Origin: an uncultured Aeromonadales bacterium
GTDB lineage: Bacteria; Pseudomonadota; Gammaproteobacteria; Enterobacterales; Succinivibrionaceae
Direction: 5' to 3'
Assembly (NCBI GenBank): GCA_902776275.1
Contig: CACYPI010000017.1
Coordinates: 1 to 36,354, forward strand
DNA length: 36,354 nt
This document shows positions 15,717-23,496 of this stretch, in pieces. A model generated the notes under the pieces. That model had not been told where the DNA came from. It did not search any database and worked only from the letters and a program-made list of their open reading frames with translations. The first letter of the stretch is position 1. Every line of letters begins with the position of its first letter. The position numbers were made by a program, and so were the translations under genes.

Positions 15717-17512
15717 AACGTGCTGCTCCCCCCGCCTGCGTTGGTGGACGAGCACCCCGAGCCGCGGCCCTTCGCCGGGGCGCGCTTTAGGTAGCTGTCC
15801 TGGGTGGGCGAGACGTGGAAGGTCTTCTCGTCCAGATCATGGGGCATCGCCTGCAGCTCCCCCAGGTCCATGACCTTCGGGGTGATGAGGATGAGCCTCT
15901 CGCGGCGGTAGCTGTCGCGCCCGTCCTCCCCGAAGAGACCGCCGACCACCGGGACGTCCTTGGCCCCGGGCACGCCGCTTGAGCTGTCCTTGCGGTACTC
16001 GACATAGTACCCGCCCAGGAGCAGGCTCTGCCCCTCGCGCACCAGCGCCCGTGTGTTGATGCGGGTCTGCTTGATGGGCGGCACGCTGTCGGCCGAGGTC
16101 GCGGTGACGGTGCTGCCGCTGTCCTGGTTGCTCTGGATGGAGACCACCATCGAGATGTAGGGAGGCCCGCCCGCGCTGTCGTCGATGATGTGCGGGGTCA
16201 CCTGCAGCACCGTGCCGGAGTCTACCTTGAAGAGATCCACGGCCTGGTAGCCGGGAACCTGGATGTAGCGCGTCACGGTGTCCTCGATGGTCGCCTCGGT
16301 GTTGTCCAACGTAAGGACCGAGGGCCTGCCCAGGGTGCGGGCCTTGCTGTTCTCCTCGAGGACGTGGATGTTCGAGAGGAACGAGCTGCGCTCGGTCGAG
16401 AACACGGTCGAGAAGATCCCGCCCGAGTCGCTGTTGGAGACCGGGTTGGACCTGCCATCCCAGCCCAGGGACGACGATTTGCCCACCCCGCCTGCCACCG
16501 ACCAGTTGCCGCGGCGGATCCCGCCTTGCCAGGAGATCCCGAGATCCCTGGCCGCGTCGATGTCGACGTCGACGATGGCCGCGTGCAGCTCGACGAGCTT
16601 CACCGGCTGGTCGAGATCGGCTATCACCTTCTCGTAGTAGGGCATGCGGTACTCGAAGTCGTTGATGACCACCGCGTTGAGCCTGGTGTCGGCCATGATC
16701 CCGCCCTGCCCGGTGCCGCTGACGGCCGAGGTCTGCTGGATGGCGCCGGCCTGATCGCCGCCGCTGGCGCCATCGGCGCTGGCGGCAAGCCCGGTGCCAA
16801 GGAGCTTCTTCACCGTCGAGCTGGACCTTGTGACCGTGGGCCCGGTGCCGCCGGTGCCCTCGGTCATGCGCTTGAGGATGCTCGCAACGCCGGGCACGAC
16901 GATGGTCTTGTCCATGGAGCTGAGCTCGGTGTCGTCGGCCTTGGCGTGCCTGAGCTTGAACACCCTCATGACCATGCGGTCGGCGGTGCCCTGGTCGATG
17001 GTGTCGCAGATCTGCGTGAGGCTGTCCAGGAGCGCAGGCGGGCCCTGGAGCACGACCACGGAGCCGTTGAGCCTCGCGGGCAGCTCGGGCGGGATGGCGC
17101 CTGAGCGCTCAAGCCCGGAGAGCAGCCTCGCCCCATCGACGTTGACGGGCTTTATCATGCGCTCCCCCCACTCGCTTTCGTGGAAGAAGAACATGGTGTT
17201 CTTGCGGGTGTAGGCGCGCACGCCGAAGGCCGCGCGCATCCCGTCCAAAAACTGCTGCGGCGGCATGTTCGAGAAGCGCCCGCTCATGACGCCCGTGAGC
17301 TTTGACGAGACCTGCGGATCGTAGCCCTCGGCGCGCGCGAAGTCCGAGAGCACCGACGCGACGCCCTCGGAGTCTGAATAATGCGAGTACGGCCGCGGGA
17401 GGTAGGCTCCCTGCGAAGGCGCGGCGGCGCACAGCAGCAAGATGAGCGCTACAGCCGCAGCTGTTATTTGCTTCCCAAGGTGTCCCATCGCGTTGCCGTT
17501 CATTGTCCTCAT
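15713..17512 (-). CDS. sctC: SctC, outer-membrane secretin
   Basis: The 599-residue protein has a signal peptide (about 1-35, ending APSQGA), N0/N1 domains (about 45-180) with QQFLDGMRAAFGVRAY, an N3-like region with a serine/glycine-rich loop (about 215-270), and a secretin core (about 300-570) containing DTRLNAVVINDF, VDVDIDAARDLGISWQGG, LGRPSVLTLDNTEATIEDTVTRYIQV and RINTRALVREGQSLLLGGYY. These identify a YscC-type secretin. The C-terminus continues past the core for about 35 residues, where a pilotin would bind, but no pilotin gene is evident. The ATG overlaps the upstream chaperone stop (ATGA). Confidence 0.97.
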   Translation of the reverse strand: MRTMNGNAMGHLGKQITAAAVALILLLCAAAPSQGAYLPRPYSHYSDSEGVASVLSDFARAEGYDPQVSSKLTGVMSGRFSNMPPQQFLDGMRAAFGVRAYTRKNTMFFFHESEWGERMIKPVNVDGARLLSGLERSGAIPPELPARLNGSVVVLQGPPALLDSLTQICDTIDQGTADRMVMRVFKLRHAKADDTELSSMDKTIVVPGVASILKRMTEGTGGTGPTVTRSSSTVKKLLGTGLAASADGASGGDQAGAIQQTSAVSGTGQGGIMADTRLNAVVINDFEYRMPYYEKVIADLDQPVKLVELHAAIVDVDIDAARDLGISWQGGIRRGNWSVAGGVGKSSSLGWDGRSNPVSNSDSGGIFSTVFSTERSSFLSNIHVLEENSKARTLGRPSVLTLDNTEATIEDTVTRYIQVPGYQAVDLFKVDSGTVLQVTPHIIDDSAGGPPYISMVVSIQSNQDSGSTVTATSADSVPPIKQTRINTRALVREGQSLLLGGYYVEYRKDSSSGVPGAKDVPVVGGLFGEDGRDSYRRERLILITPKVMDLGELQAMPHDLDEKTFHVSPTQDSYLKRAPAKGRGSGCSSTNAGGGSSTF

Positions 17513-17946
17513 ATCAGGTACTGGAGATTTGACAGCGCATCGCTGCCGGAGGGGGCGGGCGCCCCGCCCCCCTTGACCAGATAGTCGCAGTCGGCGAGGA
17601 AATCTTCAAGGGCTTCGAGGAACGCTTCCTCGCTTTTCTCGCCCTCGCTCAAAAAACGCTCGAGGCGGAAGGCGCCCTTGGAGATCACGACGGCGCAGCG
17701 GCCGGACTTCAGGAGTCCGGCGTTTGCCGAGGCATAGCGCAGCGCCAGATCGCCGCGCCCGCGCTCGTCGGAGGGAACCTTGCAAAGGGAGAGCGAGAGC
17801 AGCCCCCGCTCGCCGTCGGGGACGCTCAAGCGCACTATTCCGACGCCGAACACGGCCTCGCACGCCTCCTCGCCCCGTGAAAGCACGTTCCAGCCGAAGC
17901 GCTCGCCTGCGCGCTCGAAGCACTGCACGTATGCGCTCTTCTGCAT
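17509..17946 (-). CDS. CesT-class secretion chaperone, YscB-like by position
   Basis: The 145-residue acidic protein has the alpha-beta pattern of class I T3SS chaperones: an N-terminal helix, a run of beta strands (about 30-60, with VGIVRLSVPDGERGLLSLSLCKV), a middle helix, more strands, and a C-terminal helix (about 108-125). It lies directly upstream of sctC and overlaps it by four bases, the place of yscB in Yersinia. YscB pairs with SycN as chaperone of YopN, and a SycN-like gene is also present near sctW, so the pair would be complete. It also follows sctB by 3 bases, so it might instead serve a translocator. Confidence 0.6.
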   Translation of the reverse strand: MQKSAYVQCFERAGERFGWNVLSRGEEACEAVFGVGIVRLSVPDGERGLLSLSLCKVPSDERGRGDLALRYASANAGLLKSGRCAVVISKGAFRLERFLSEGEKSEEAFLEALEDFLADCDYLVKGGGAPAPSGSDALSNLQYLI

Positions 17947-17949
17947 GGC

Positions 17950-18699
17950 CTACCCCAGGATCTTGGCGCGGGCCTGGTTCGAGGACTCGGTCATGCTCTG
18001 CACCGCCGAGAGCACGCGGTCTATCACGTCCTTGAGCCCCTCGTTGTAGCTCTTGAGCGTGGCGATGAGTTCCTCGTTCTTGTCGTGGCCGGCTTCGAGC
18101 TCCTTGATCTTGGCGTCGCGCTCGACCTGGCTGGCGTTGAACTCGCCCTCCACGATCTTGCCGACGCCGCCGAACACCGAGCCCGCGCCCTCGGCGATGG
18201 CGCTGTAGCCGGCACCCTTCATCATTGTGGCCTTGGCCATGGTCTCGGTCATGCCGATGGATTTGGCGCCCGCGTTCACCGACACGCTGCCGCCGACTAT
18301 GCTCATGGCTCCGCTGGCTATCTGGGCCACGCCGCTTGCGATCGCCGCGTTCCTGATGTCGGTGGCCTTCTCCCGAAGCTCGCTGGCCTGGGACTTGAGG
18401 TTCTCGATGTTGGCCTCGGTGGCGCTTCTGATCTCCTGGCGGTTCTGCTCGCGCTGCTCGGCCGAGGCCTGCACGATGAGCGCACCGAGCATCGCGGCCA
18501 GCGAAGCCATGTCGCCCATCGAGACGTTCAGGCGCGAGGGCTCGGCAATCGGGTTGGCCCCGACGCCGTCCTGCTGGGAGGACTTCGCCTCCGGGATAAC
18601 CACCTCGCCGCCGGATGCCTTGGTCTTCTCGGTCGAGAGCACTCCCGCCAGGGCGCCCAGGTCGATGCCGCCCTGCTTTGAATTGACGTTGTCTATCAT
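17950..18699 (-). CDS. sctB: SctB, minor translocator (YopD/EspB/IpaC-like)
   Basis: The protein has 249 residues from the ATG that follows AAGGAG. A hydrophilic N-terminus without a signal peptide is followed by a hydrophobic stretch (about 63-79), a coiled coil (about 80-118), a glycine/alanine-rich hydrophobic region (about 119-147), another near 160-182 and a C-terminal coiled coil (190-245). This layout fits the small translocator inserted with SctE into the host membrane. The gene follows sctE by 20 bases, and a SycD-type chaperone gene is just upstream, as in lcrH-yopB-yopD. Identification is by architecture and gene order rather than strong sequence match. Confidence 0.8.
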   Translation of the reverse strand: MIDNVNSKQGGIDLGALAGVLSTEKTKASGGEVVIPEAKSSQQDGVGANPIAEPSRLNVSMGDMASLAAMLGALIVQASAEQREQNRQEIRSATEANIENLKSQASELREKATDIRNAAIASGVAQIASGAMSIVGGSVSVNAGAKSIGMTETMAKATMMKGAGYSAIAEGAGSVFGGVGKIVEGEFNASQVERDAKIKELEAGHDKNEELIATLKSYNEGLKDVIDRVLSAVQSMTESSNQARAKILG

Positions 18700-18719
18700 A
18701 TGTAGTCTCCTTGCTTTCA

Positions 18720-19781
18720 TCAGGCCGGGGCCTGCGCGCCGCCGGTGAGGATGGTGCCGGTGAGCTCGGCCCTCTCCTTGAGCACCTGCTTGACGCCTTC
18801 CGTGACGCTCTGGGTTCTTTCCATCACGTCCTTGATCTGGTCTATGTCGGCCTCCTGGATGTGGTTAAGCCTCTCCATGATGGCCTGCAGCAGCTTCTGG
18901 TCTGCCTTGAGCGAGGCCACGTCCGACTGGTTGATGCCCGAGAGTATGGTCACGGTGCCCGCGCCAACGCCGGCGACGCCGTTGACGATGGAGGCCGAGC
19001 CCTCGATGATCCTGCCGGCGCTGCTCATGGTGGCGCTCGCGCCGCTGGCGCCGGCCGCGGCGCCCAGGGTGCAGACGGTCGCGCCGATCATTAGGCCGGC
19101 GTCGACCACGCCGCTGATGGTGCCTGCGGTCTTGGAGCTCACGCCCATGCCCTCGAGCGCGTTCTGCAGCGTCGACTTGCCATTGACCATCGTGCCGATG
19201 TCGTTGACGGTCTTCAGGCACAGCATCACGCTGCCAGCGATGAGCAGCGGGTTGCCGGTAACGGCGCCTGCAACCAGGGTGCCCACCGCGAGCACGGCAG
19301 TCACTATCTTGCTGATCCACCCAAAGATCTTTCCGAATATCCCCAGCTTCTTCTGCTTTCTGACCTTCTCGCACTGCTCGGTGAGGTTCTTGATGCGCTC
19401 CTCTGAGTTCTGCTTGCGCTCAAGCGCGTTGGACTTGAGCGACTCGAGGCCCGACTGCACGGTGGTCTCGCGATCCTCGGCGGAGAGCAGCGAGAGCAGG
19501 GCCTCCGACGAGAGGTTCTTCAAGCGCTCCATGGCCGCGCTTGAGGGGGCCGGAAGCTCGGGCGCCGAGGCGGCAGACGAGACCTGCGCTCCGCCCTGGG
19601 CCGATCCCTTGGCCTGCACCTGCCCCAGCTTCTCCAGAAGCCAGTTGGCGTCGAGGCCCTTGACCTTGGAGGCCGGGCTTTCCTTTGCGCTCTCCTCCCC
19701 GCCCAGGAGCTGGCGGTTGATGTCCTCTATCTGCGCAAGCAGGCTCGACGCAGTGCCGTTCACGTTGTTCATATCGGTCAT
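18720..19781 (-). CDS. sctE: SctE, major translocator (YopB/IpaB-like)
   Basis: The 353-residue protein starts at an ATG behind GAGGGG. It has a hydrophilic N-terminal half with a coiled coil (about 83-145), then two hydrophobic hairpin regions (about 147-190, with KIFGWISKIVTAVLAVGTLV, and about 222-280), and a C-terminal amphipathic helix (about 290-340). The first hydrophobic segment, its basic lead-in KQKKLG and the GNPLLIAGSVMLCLKTVNDI region are typical of YopB/IpaB/SipB translocators. It should form the pore in the target membrane with SctB. A longer upstream frame is rejected because it overlaps the chaperone gene and has a low-quality arginine-rich leader. Confidence 0.88.
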   Translation of the reverse strand: MTDMNNVNGTASSLLAQIEDINRQLLGGEESAKESPASKVKGLDANWLLEKLGQVQAKGSAQGGAQVSSAASAPELPAPSSAAMERLKNLSSEALLSLLSAEDRETTVQSGLESLKSNALERKQNSEERIKNLTEQCEKVRKQKKLGIFGKIFGWISKIVTAVLAVGTLVAGAVTGNPLLIAGSVMLCLKTVNDIGTMVNGKSTLQNALEGMGVSSKTAGTISGVVDAGLMIGATVCTLGAAAGASGASATMSSAGRIIEGSASIVNGVAGVGAGTVTILSGINQSDVASLKADQKLLQAIMERLNHIQEADIDQIKDVMERTQSVTEGVKQVLKERAELTGTILTGGAQAPA

Positions 19782-19788
19782 GATCCCC

Positions 19789-20286
19789 TCACTTGCGCTC
19801 CGAGAGCGCCTTCCTGAGCTCCTCGCCCTTCCTGAGGAACTCCGCGTCGCGGGAGTTGCCATCGCGGCCCATGGAGGACATGAAGTCCAGTGCGTCCACG
19901 GCGTACTCGGCGTTGCCGCCGCGCAGGAAGCAGCGCGCGGCGTAGTACATGGGCTCTGGGTCCTTGAGGCCGCTCATCGTCGCAGCCATGCCGTAGATCT
20001 GCGCGGCCTCGTCGAAATTGCCAAGCTGGTCGAGGCAGCCCCCAAGTCCCATCCAGAACCTCTGGTCGCCGCCGTCGTAGACGCACAGCGCCCTGAAGAC
20101 CTTCTCGGCGTCCATGTACATGCCGCCAGTGTAGAGCGAGTAGGCCAGGGCGTAGAGGATCTCGGTCTGCTCCTTGTGGATCCCGATCATGTCGCCTATG
20201 GACTCGCCGTTTTCAAGCCTCTTGATGGCTTCGCCGGCCGTCACGGGAGACAGGCTGCCGTCGTTGTTCTTATCTTCTTCGGACAT
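19789..20286 (-). CDS. SycD/LcrH-like translocator chaperone
   Basis: The 165-residue protein contains tandem tetratricopeptide repeats: ILYALAYSLYTGGMYMDAEKVFRALCVYDGGDQRFWMGLGGCLDQLGNFDEAAQIYG and a third repeat from PEPMYYAARCFLRGG. This is the fold and length of class II chaperones SycD, IpgC and SicA, which keep both translocators soluble. It lies 7 bases upstream of sctE and 14 bases downstream of sctV. In Yersinia and Pseudomonas this chaperone can also take part in regulation, which cannot be judged here. Confidence 0.9.
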   Translation of the reverse strand: MSEEDKNNDGSLSPVTAGEAIKRLENGESIGDMIGIHKEQTEILYALAYSLYTGGMYMDAEKVFRALCVYDGGDQRFWMGLGGCLDQLGNFDEAAQIYGMAATMSGLKDPEPMYYAARCFLRGGNAEYAVDALDFMSSMGRDGNSRDAEFLRKGEELRKALSERK

Positions 20287-20300
20287 TTTGAAGTCCCTCC

Positions 20301-22379
20301 TTAAAAGCGGATCCTGTCCACCGGCTGAACCGAGATCTCAGAGGTCAGCTCCTGGTAGTCAAGCACCGGTATGTCGTAAAAATCGCCCTCGATGAGGCGC
20401 CTCACATAGCGCCTGATGTCGATGGACGCTATCAGCACAGGCTTGCGCTTGCATTTCCTGTGCACCCTTTCCATCTCTGACAGAAACTTGCGCGAGTTCT
20501 CGGGGTCGAGCGCCAGAAAGGCGCCGGCGGAGGTCTGGCGTATGGATTTGCGGATGATCTCCTCGACCCTGGGGTCGATGAGCACCGCAGGCAAGAGGTT
20601 GCTGCTGCCGGCGTAGCGGAAGCTGATCTGACGCTTGAGCGCCGAGCGGATGTACTCGCAGAGCATGATGATGTCCTTCTCGCGCGGGGCCCAGGTGATG
20701 ACGGCCTCGAGGATCGTGCGCAAGTCGCGGATCGAGACCTGCTCGGACACCAGGCGCTTTAAGATGTCGGAGAACTTCTGCATCGGCAGCAGCCTCACGG
20801 CCTCGCGCACCAGATCCGGGGCGCGCTCCTCCATGCGGTCGAGCAGGTACTTGCTCTCCTGCATGCCGATGAACTCGGAGGCGTGGCGCGAGAGCATCAT
20901 CGAGAGGTGCAGCGTGATCACCTCCTCGCCCTCCAGGCACTTCATGCCCGCGCCCTCGAGAAGGGCGCGGTCTGAGCGCGGCACCCAGACGCAGCTCTGC
21001 CCCGGGATGAAGCCCTGGGTCTCCTGGACCTTGGCGCCGAGCATCCTCACGTCGTCCGGGCGCTCGCGCACCATGACGTGATCCTTGAGGAGCGTGCCGC
21101 TTGAGAGCGGGATCTCGTTGAGGTTGAGCACGTAGGAGAGGCCCAAAAGCGAGGGGTTGTCGCGCAGGTTGATGCCGGGGAACGGAACCCCCAGGTCGAA
21201 GTAGAGGGCGTCGCGCACCGCGGCCATGCTGTCGTTTAGGCGCGAGTAGTCGAGGTACTCGCCAAGCTCCGGCGAGGTGTCGAGGATGATCGGCACCACC
21301 GGCGCGAACTCGGACGCGGAGCCCTCGGCGCGGCGCTTCTTGCCCTTGACTGCGGGAGCGAGCGTGTTCTTGAGCGCCGCCGACGGATCCTCGCTCGCGC
21401 CCTTCTCTATCTTGCTAAGGCCGAGCGAGACTCCGGCCATCACGGCGGCGAGCGCGAAGAGCTGGGCCTTGGGGAAGCCCGGCACGAGCCCGAAGAGGAA
21501 GACCATGGCCGCGGCGACCTTCAGCGCCTTGGGCCTGCTGAAGATCTCGCCGCCTATCTGCTCGCCCACGTTGTCGACCTTGCCGCCCGAGCGTGTCACG
21601 AGGATGCCGGCTGCTATGGAGATGAGGAGCGAGGGGATCTGCGAGACCAGGCCGTCGCCGATGGTCAGGATGCCGTAGAGCTTGAGCGACTCGCTGAAGT
21701 TGAGGCCGTTCTGGGTAGAGCCGATGATCGTGCCTGCGACTATGTTCACCGCCGCGATGACGAGGCCTGCGATGGCGTCGCCCTTGACGAACTTCATCGC
21801 GCCGTCCATCGAGCCGTAGAGCTTGCTCTCGAGGGCCACCTCGTCGCGGCGGCGCTGCGCCTCGGCTCCGTCGATGGTGCCGGCGCGGAGGTCGGCGTCG
21901 ATGGACATCTGCTTGCCCGGCATCGCGTCGAGGGAGAACCTCGCGCCGACCTCGGAGACGCGCTCGGCGCCCTTGGCTATGACCAGGAACTGGATGATCG
22001 CGATGATGATGAAGACCACGGCGCCGACCACGAAGTTTCCGCCAACCGCGAAGTCGCCGAAGGTGTAGATGATCTCGCCGGCGTCGGCCTGCAGCAATAT
22101 GAGCCTGGTGGTGCAGATGTTGAGCCCCAGGCGGAAGAGCGTCGTGAAGAGCAAAAGCGTGGGGAATGAGGAGAACCCGAGCACCGAGGGGGTGTAGAGC
22201 GTCATCATCAGTATGACGAACGAGGCGCCGAGGTTCACCGAGATCAGCAGGTCGACAAGCGGCGTGGGCACCGGCAGGATCATCAGCGCGATGACCGCGA
22301 TGACCGCCGCGACCAGCACGAGGTCGGCGTGGCGCGTGAAGGCGCCGGCCGCAGTCTTCAAGGCTGCGTTGATGCTCAT
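20301..22379 (-). CDS. sctV: SctV, export-gate protein with cytoplasmic nonameric ring
   Basis: The 692-residue protein starts at an ATG overlapping the sctY stop. The N-terminal half has about eight membrane helices with family landmarks LFRLGLNICTTRLIL, VGARFSLDAMPGKQMSID, QRRRDEVALESKLYGSMDGAMKFVKGDAIAG and GDGLVSQIPSLLISIAAGI. The C-terminal half, from about 365, is the soluble ring domain with VRDALYFDLGVPFPGI, RYAGSSNLLPAVLIDPRVEEIIR and a normal C-terminus. SctV receives chaperone-substrate pairs and is thought to use proton flow. It follows sctX and sctY, whose Yersinia counterparts bind the SctV ring. A longer upstream frame is spurious. Confidence 0.98.
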   Translation of the reverse strand: MSINAALKTAAGAFTRHADLVLVAAVIAVIALMILPVPTPLVDLLISVNLGASFVILMMTLYTPSVLGFSSFPTLLLFTTLFRLGLNICTTRLILLQADAGEIIYTFGDFAVGGNFVVGAVVFIIIAIIQFLVIAKGAERVSEVGARFSLDAMPGKQMSIDADLRAGTIDGAEAQRRRDEVALESKLYGSMDGAMKFVKGDAIAGLVIAAVNIVAGTIIGSTQNGLNFSESLKLYGILTIGDGLVSQIPSLLISIAAGILVTRSGGKVDNVGEQIGGEIFSRPKALKVAAAMVFLFGLVPGFPKAQLFALAAVMAGVSLGLSKIEKGASEDPSAALKNTLAPAVKGKKRRAEGSASEFAPVVPIILDTSPELGEYLDYSRLNDSMAAVRDALYFDLGVPFPGINLRDNPSLLGLSYVLNLNEIPLSSGTLLKDHVMVRERPDDVRMLGAKVQETQGFIPGQSCVWVPRSDRALLEGAGMKCLEGEEVITLHLSMMLSRHASEFIGMQESKYLLDRMEERAPDLVREAVRLLPMQKFSDILKRLVSEQVSIRDLRTILEAVITWAPREKDIIMLCEYIRSALKRQISFRYAGSSNLLPAVLIDPRVEEIIRKSIRQTSAGAFLALDPENSRKFLSEMERVHRKCKRKPVLIASIDIRRYVRRLIEGDFYDIPVLDYQELTSEISVQPVDRIRF

Positions 22380-22765
22380 CCGATCCTCCCGGCCCTTACG
22401 ATCTCCTGCGCGAGCGCGGAGGCCTCGTTGTGCCGCCCGAGCGCATAGAGCGCGCGGGCGCGCATCTTGAGGCATTCGGCAAGCCGCGCGCCCTCGTCAT
22501 GATCTTCAATGTCCTTCTCGCCATCGGGCAGGAGGCCCTCGGTGAGGGCCAGGCACTCCTCGTGCCTGCCCTGCTCGAAGAGGCACAGGAGCCTCGTCAG
22601 CAGGCACCAGTACCTCGGTGCGCCGTTCTTCTCGAGCACCAGGAGGAGCGGCCAGGCCTTGTCGAAAAGCCCCATCTCGCACCAGAAGGCGCAGAGCGTC
22701 TCCAGGCTGAAGCGCTCGTCGGAATCGAGGATCTTCGTGCCCATCGCGTGAACCGGCCCCTCCAT
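22376..22765 (-). CDS. sctY: SctY (YscY-like) TPR chaperone
   Basis: The 129-residue helical protein has tetratricopeptide-like repeats (for example LCAFWCEMGLFDKAWPLLLVLEKNGAPRYW and a second repeat ending ARALYALGRHNEASALAQEI). YscY is about 114 residues, has this fold, and binds YscX and the SctV ring. The gene is one base downstream of sctX and overlaps sctV by four, the same order as Yersinia yscX-yscY-yscV. Either the ATG at 22765 or the one seven codons later could be the start; the later has GGAGGGG upstream. Confidence 0.75.
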   Translation of the reverse strand: MEGPVHAMGTKILDSDERFSLETLCAFWCEMGLFDKAWPLLLVLEKNGAPRYWCLLTRLLCLFEQGRHEECLALTEGLLPDGEKDIEDHDEGARLAECLKMRARALYALGRHNEASALAQEIVRAGRIG

Positions 22766-22766
22766 C

Positions 22767-23126
22767 TCAGGATCCCACCATCATTCCCTGGCAGGCGCGC
22801 AGGAGCTCGGCATCGTCCGAGAGTTCGGAGAGCGGCCCGCCGGCTAGCGCCTGCGCGTCTGGATCCCCGCTGCCCTTCAGGTCCTGCATCGCCCGCCTGA
22901 GGTTGCGCGAGAGGTACTCGGGCGTGCACTGCTCGGGGCGGCGCTGGCGCGGGCGCAGCGCCGACATGATCGCGGCCTTGGCCTGATCGCTTGGAAACAA
23001 TGCCGAGAGCGTCGCCTGGCCCTGGGCCTTTGAGACGAACGATCCGGCATCGGGCAGGTGCGCGCTTCCCTCCGAGGGGAGGATCCCCGCAAGGCCCAGC
23101 GAGGGGTTTAAGAGTTCAATTGCCAT
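22767..23126 (-). CDS. sctX: SctX (YscX-like) export component
   Basis: An ATG nine bases after a perfect AGGAGG gives a 119-residue protein, close to YscX (122). Aligned from memory with YscX, the central part matches the pattern L-F/Y-P-S/T-x-Q-A/S-K (here ALFPSDQAK, near residue 42), followed by a proline-rich stretch, a charged helix with YLSRNLRRAMQDL and a C-terminal helix. YscX is itself exported and, with YscY, is needed for secretion of early substrates in Ysc-family systems only. The gene overlaps the SycN-like gene by 11 bases and abuts sctY. The positional match to Yersinia is exact. Confidence 0.75.
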   Translation of the reverse strand: MAIELLNPSLGLAGILPSEGSAHLPDAGSFVSKAQGQATLSALFPSDQAKAAIMSALRPRQRRPEQCTPEYLSRNLRRAMQDLKGSGDPDAQALAGGPLSELSDDAELLRACQGMMVGS

Positions 23127-23496
23127 GGCGTGCCGCCTCCTGCACCGCATGCCTCAGAAAGCGCAGCTTCTCGAGCGCCATGCCGGCGTCAAATCCTTCC
23201 AGATCCATCTGCAAGCCCAGGATCAGGCAGTCTCCGGCCACCGCGGCCGCGAAGTCCGAGCCGTGGGAATCGCCGCTTGCCTCAAGCGCCCGCGCCGCAG
23301 CCCCGCCGAGCAGGTGCTCGGGGAGCTCGCAGCAGGCGCAAAGGACCATGGCATGGCCGTCTGACGAGCCCTCCATGGTCGCGAAGATCCCGTCCTCGAA
23401 ATCAAGCCTGACGCTCTCGCCCTGCTCCGCCGCCTCAAGGCCGAGCCTTGAGAGGACTTCGGCCCTGGCCTGGTCTAGTGCTTCGTTGCGAGCCAT
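23116..23496 (-). CDS. SycN-like class I chaperone for the gatekeeper
   Basis: The 126-residue acidic protein has the CesT alpha-beta pattern: N-terminal helix with ALDQARAEVLSRLGLEA, strands around SVRLDFEDGIFATMEG and AMVLCACCELP, a short helix, strands with CLILGLQMDLEGFDA and a C-terminal helix. SycN is 123 residues and with YscB chaperones YopN. The gene sits between sctW and sctX, the Yersinia position, overlapping sctW by 22 bases and sctX by 11. The upstream extension of the frame is arginine-rich and inside sctW, so the ATG giving MARNEALDQ is preferred. Confidence 0.75.
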   Translation of the reverse strand: MARNEALDQARAEVLSRLGLEAAEQGESVRLDFEDGIFATMEGSSDGHAMVLCACCELPEHLLGGAAARALEASGDSHGSDFAAAVAGDCLILGLQMDLEGFDAGMALEKLRFLRHAVQEAARHGN

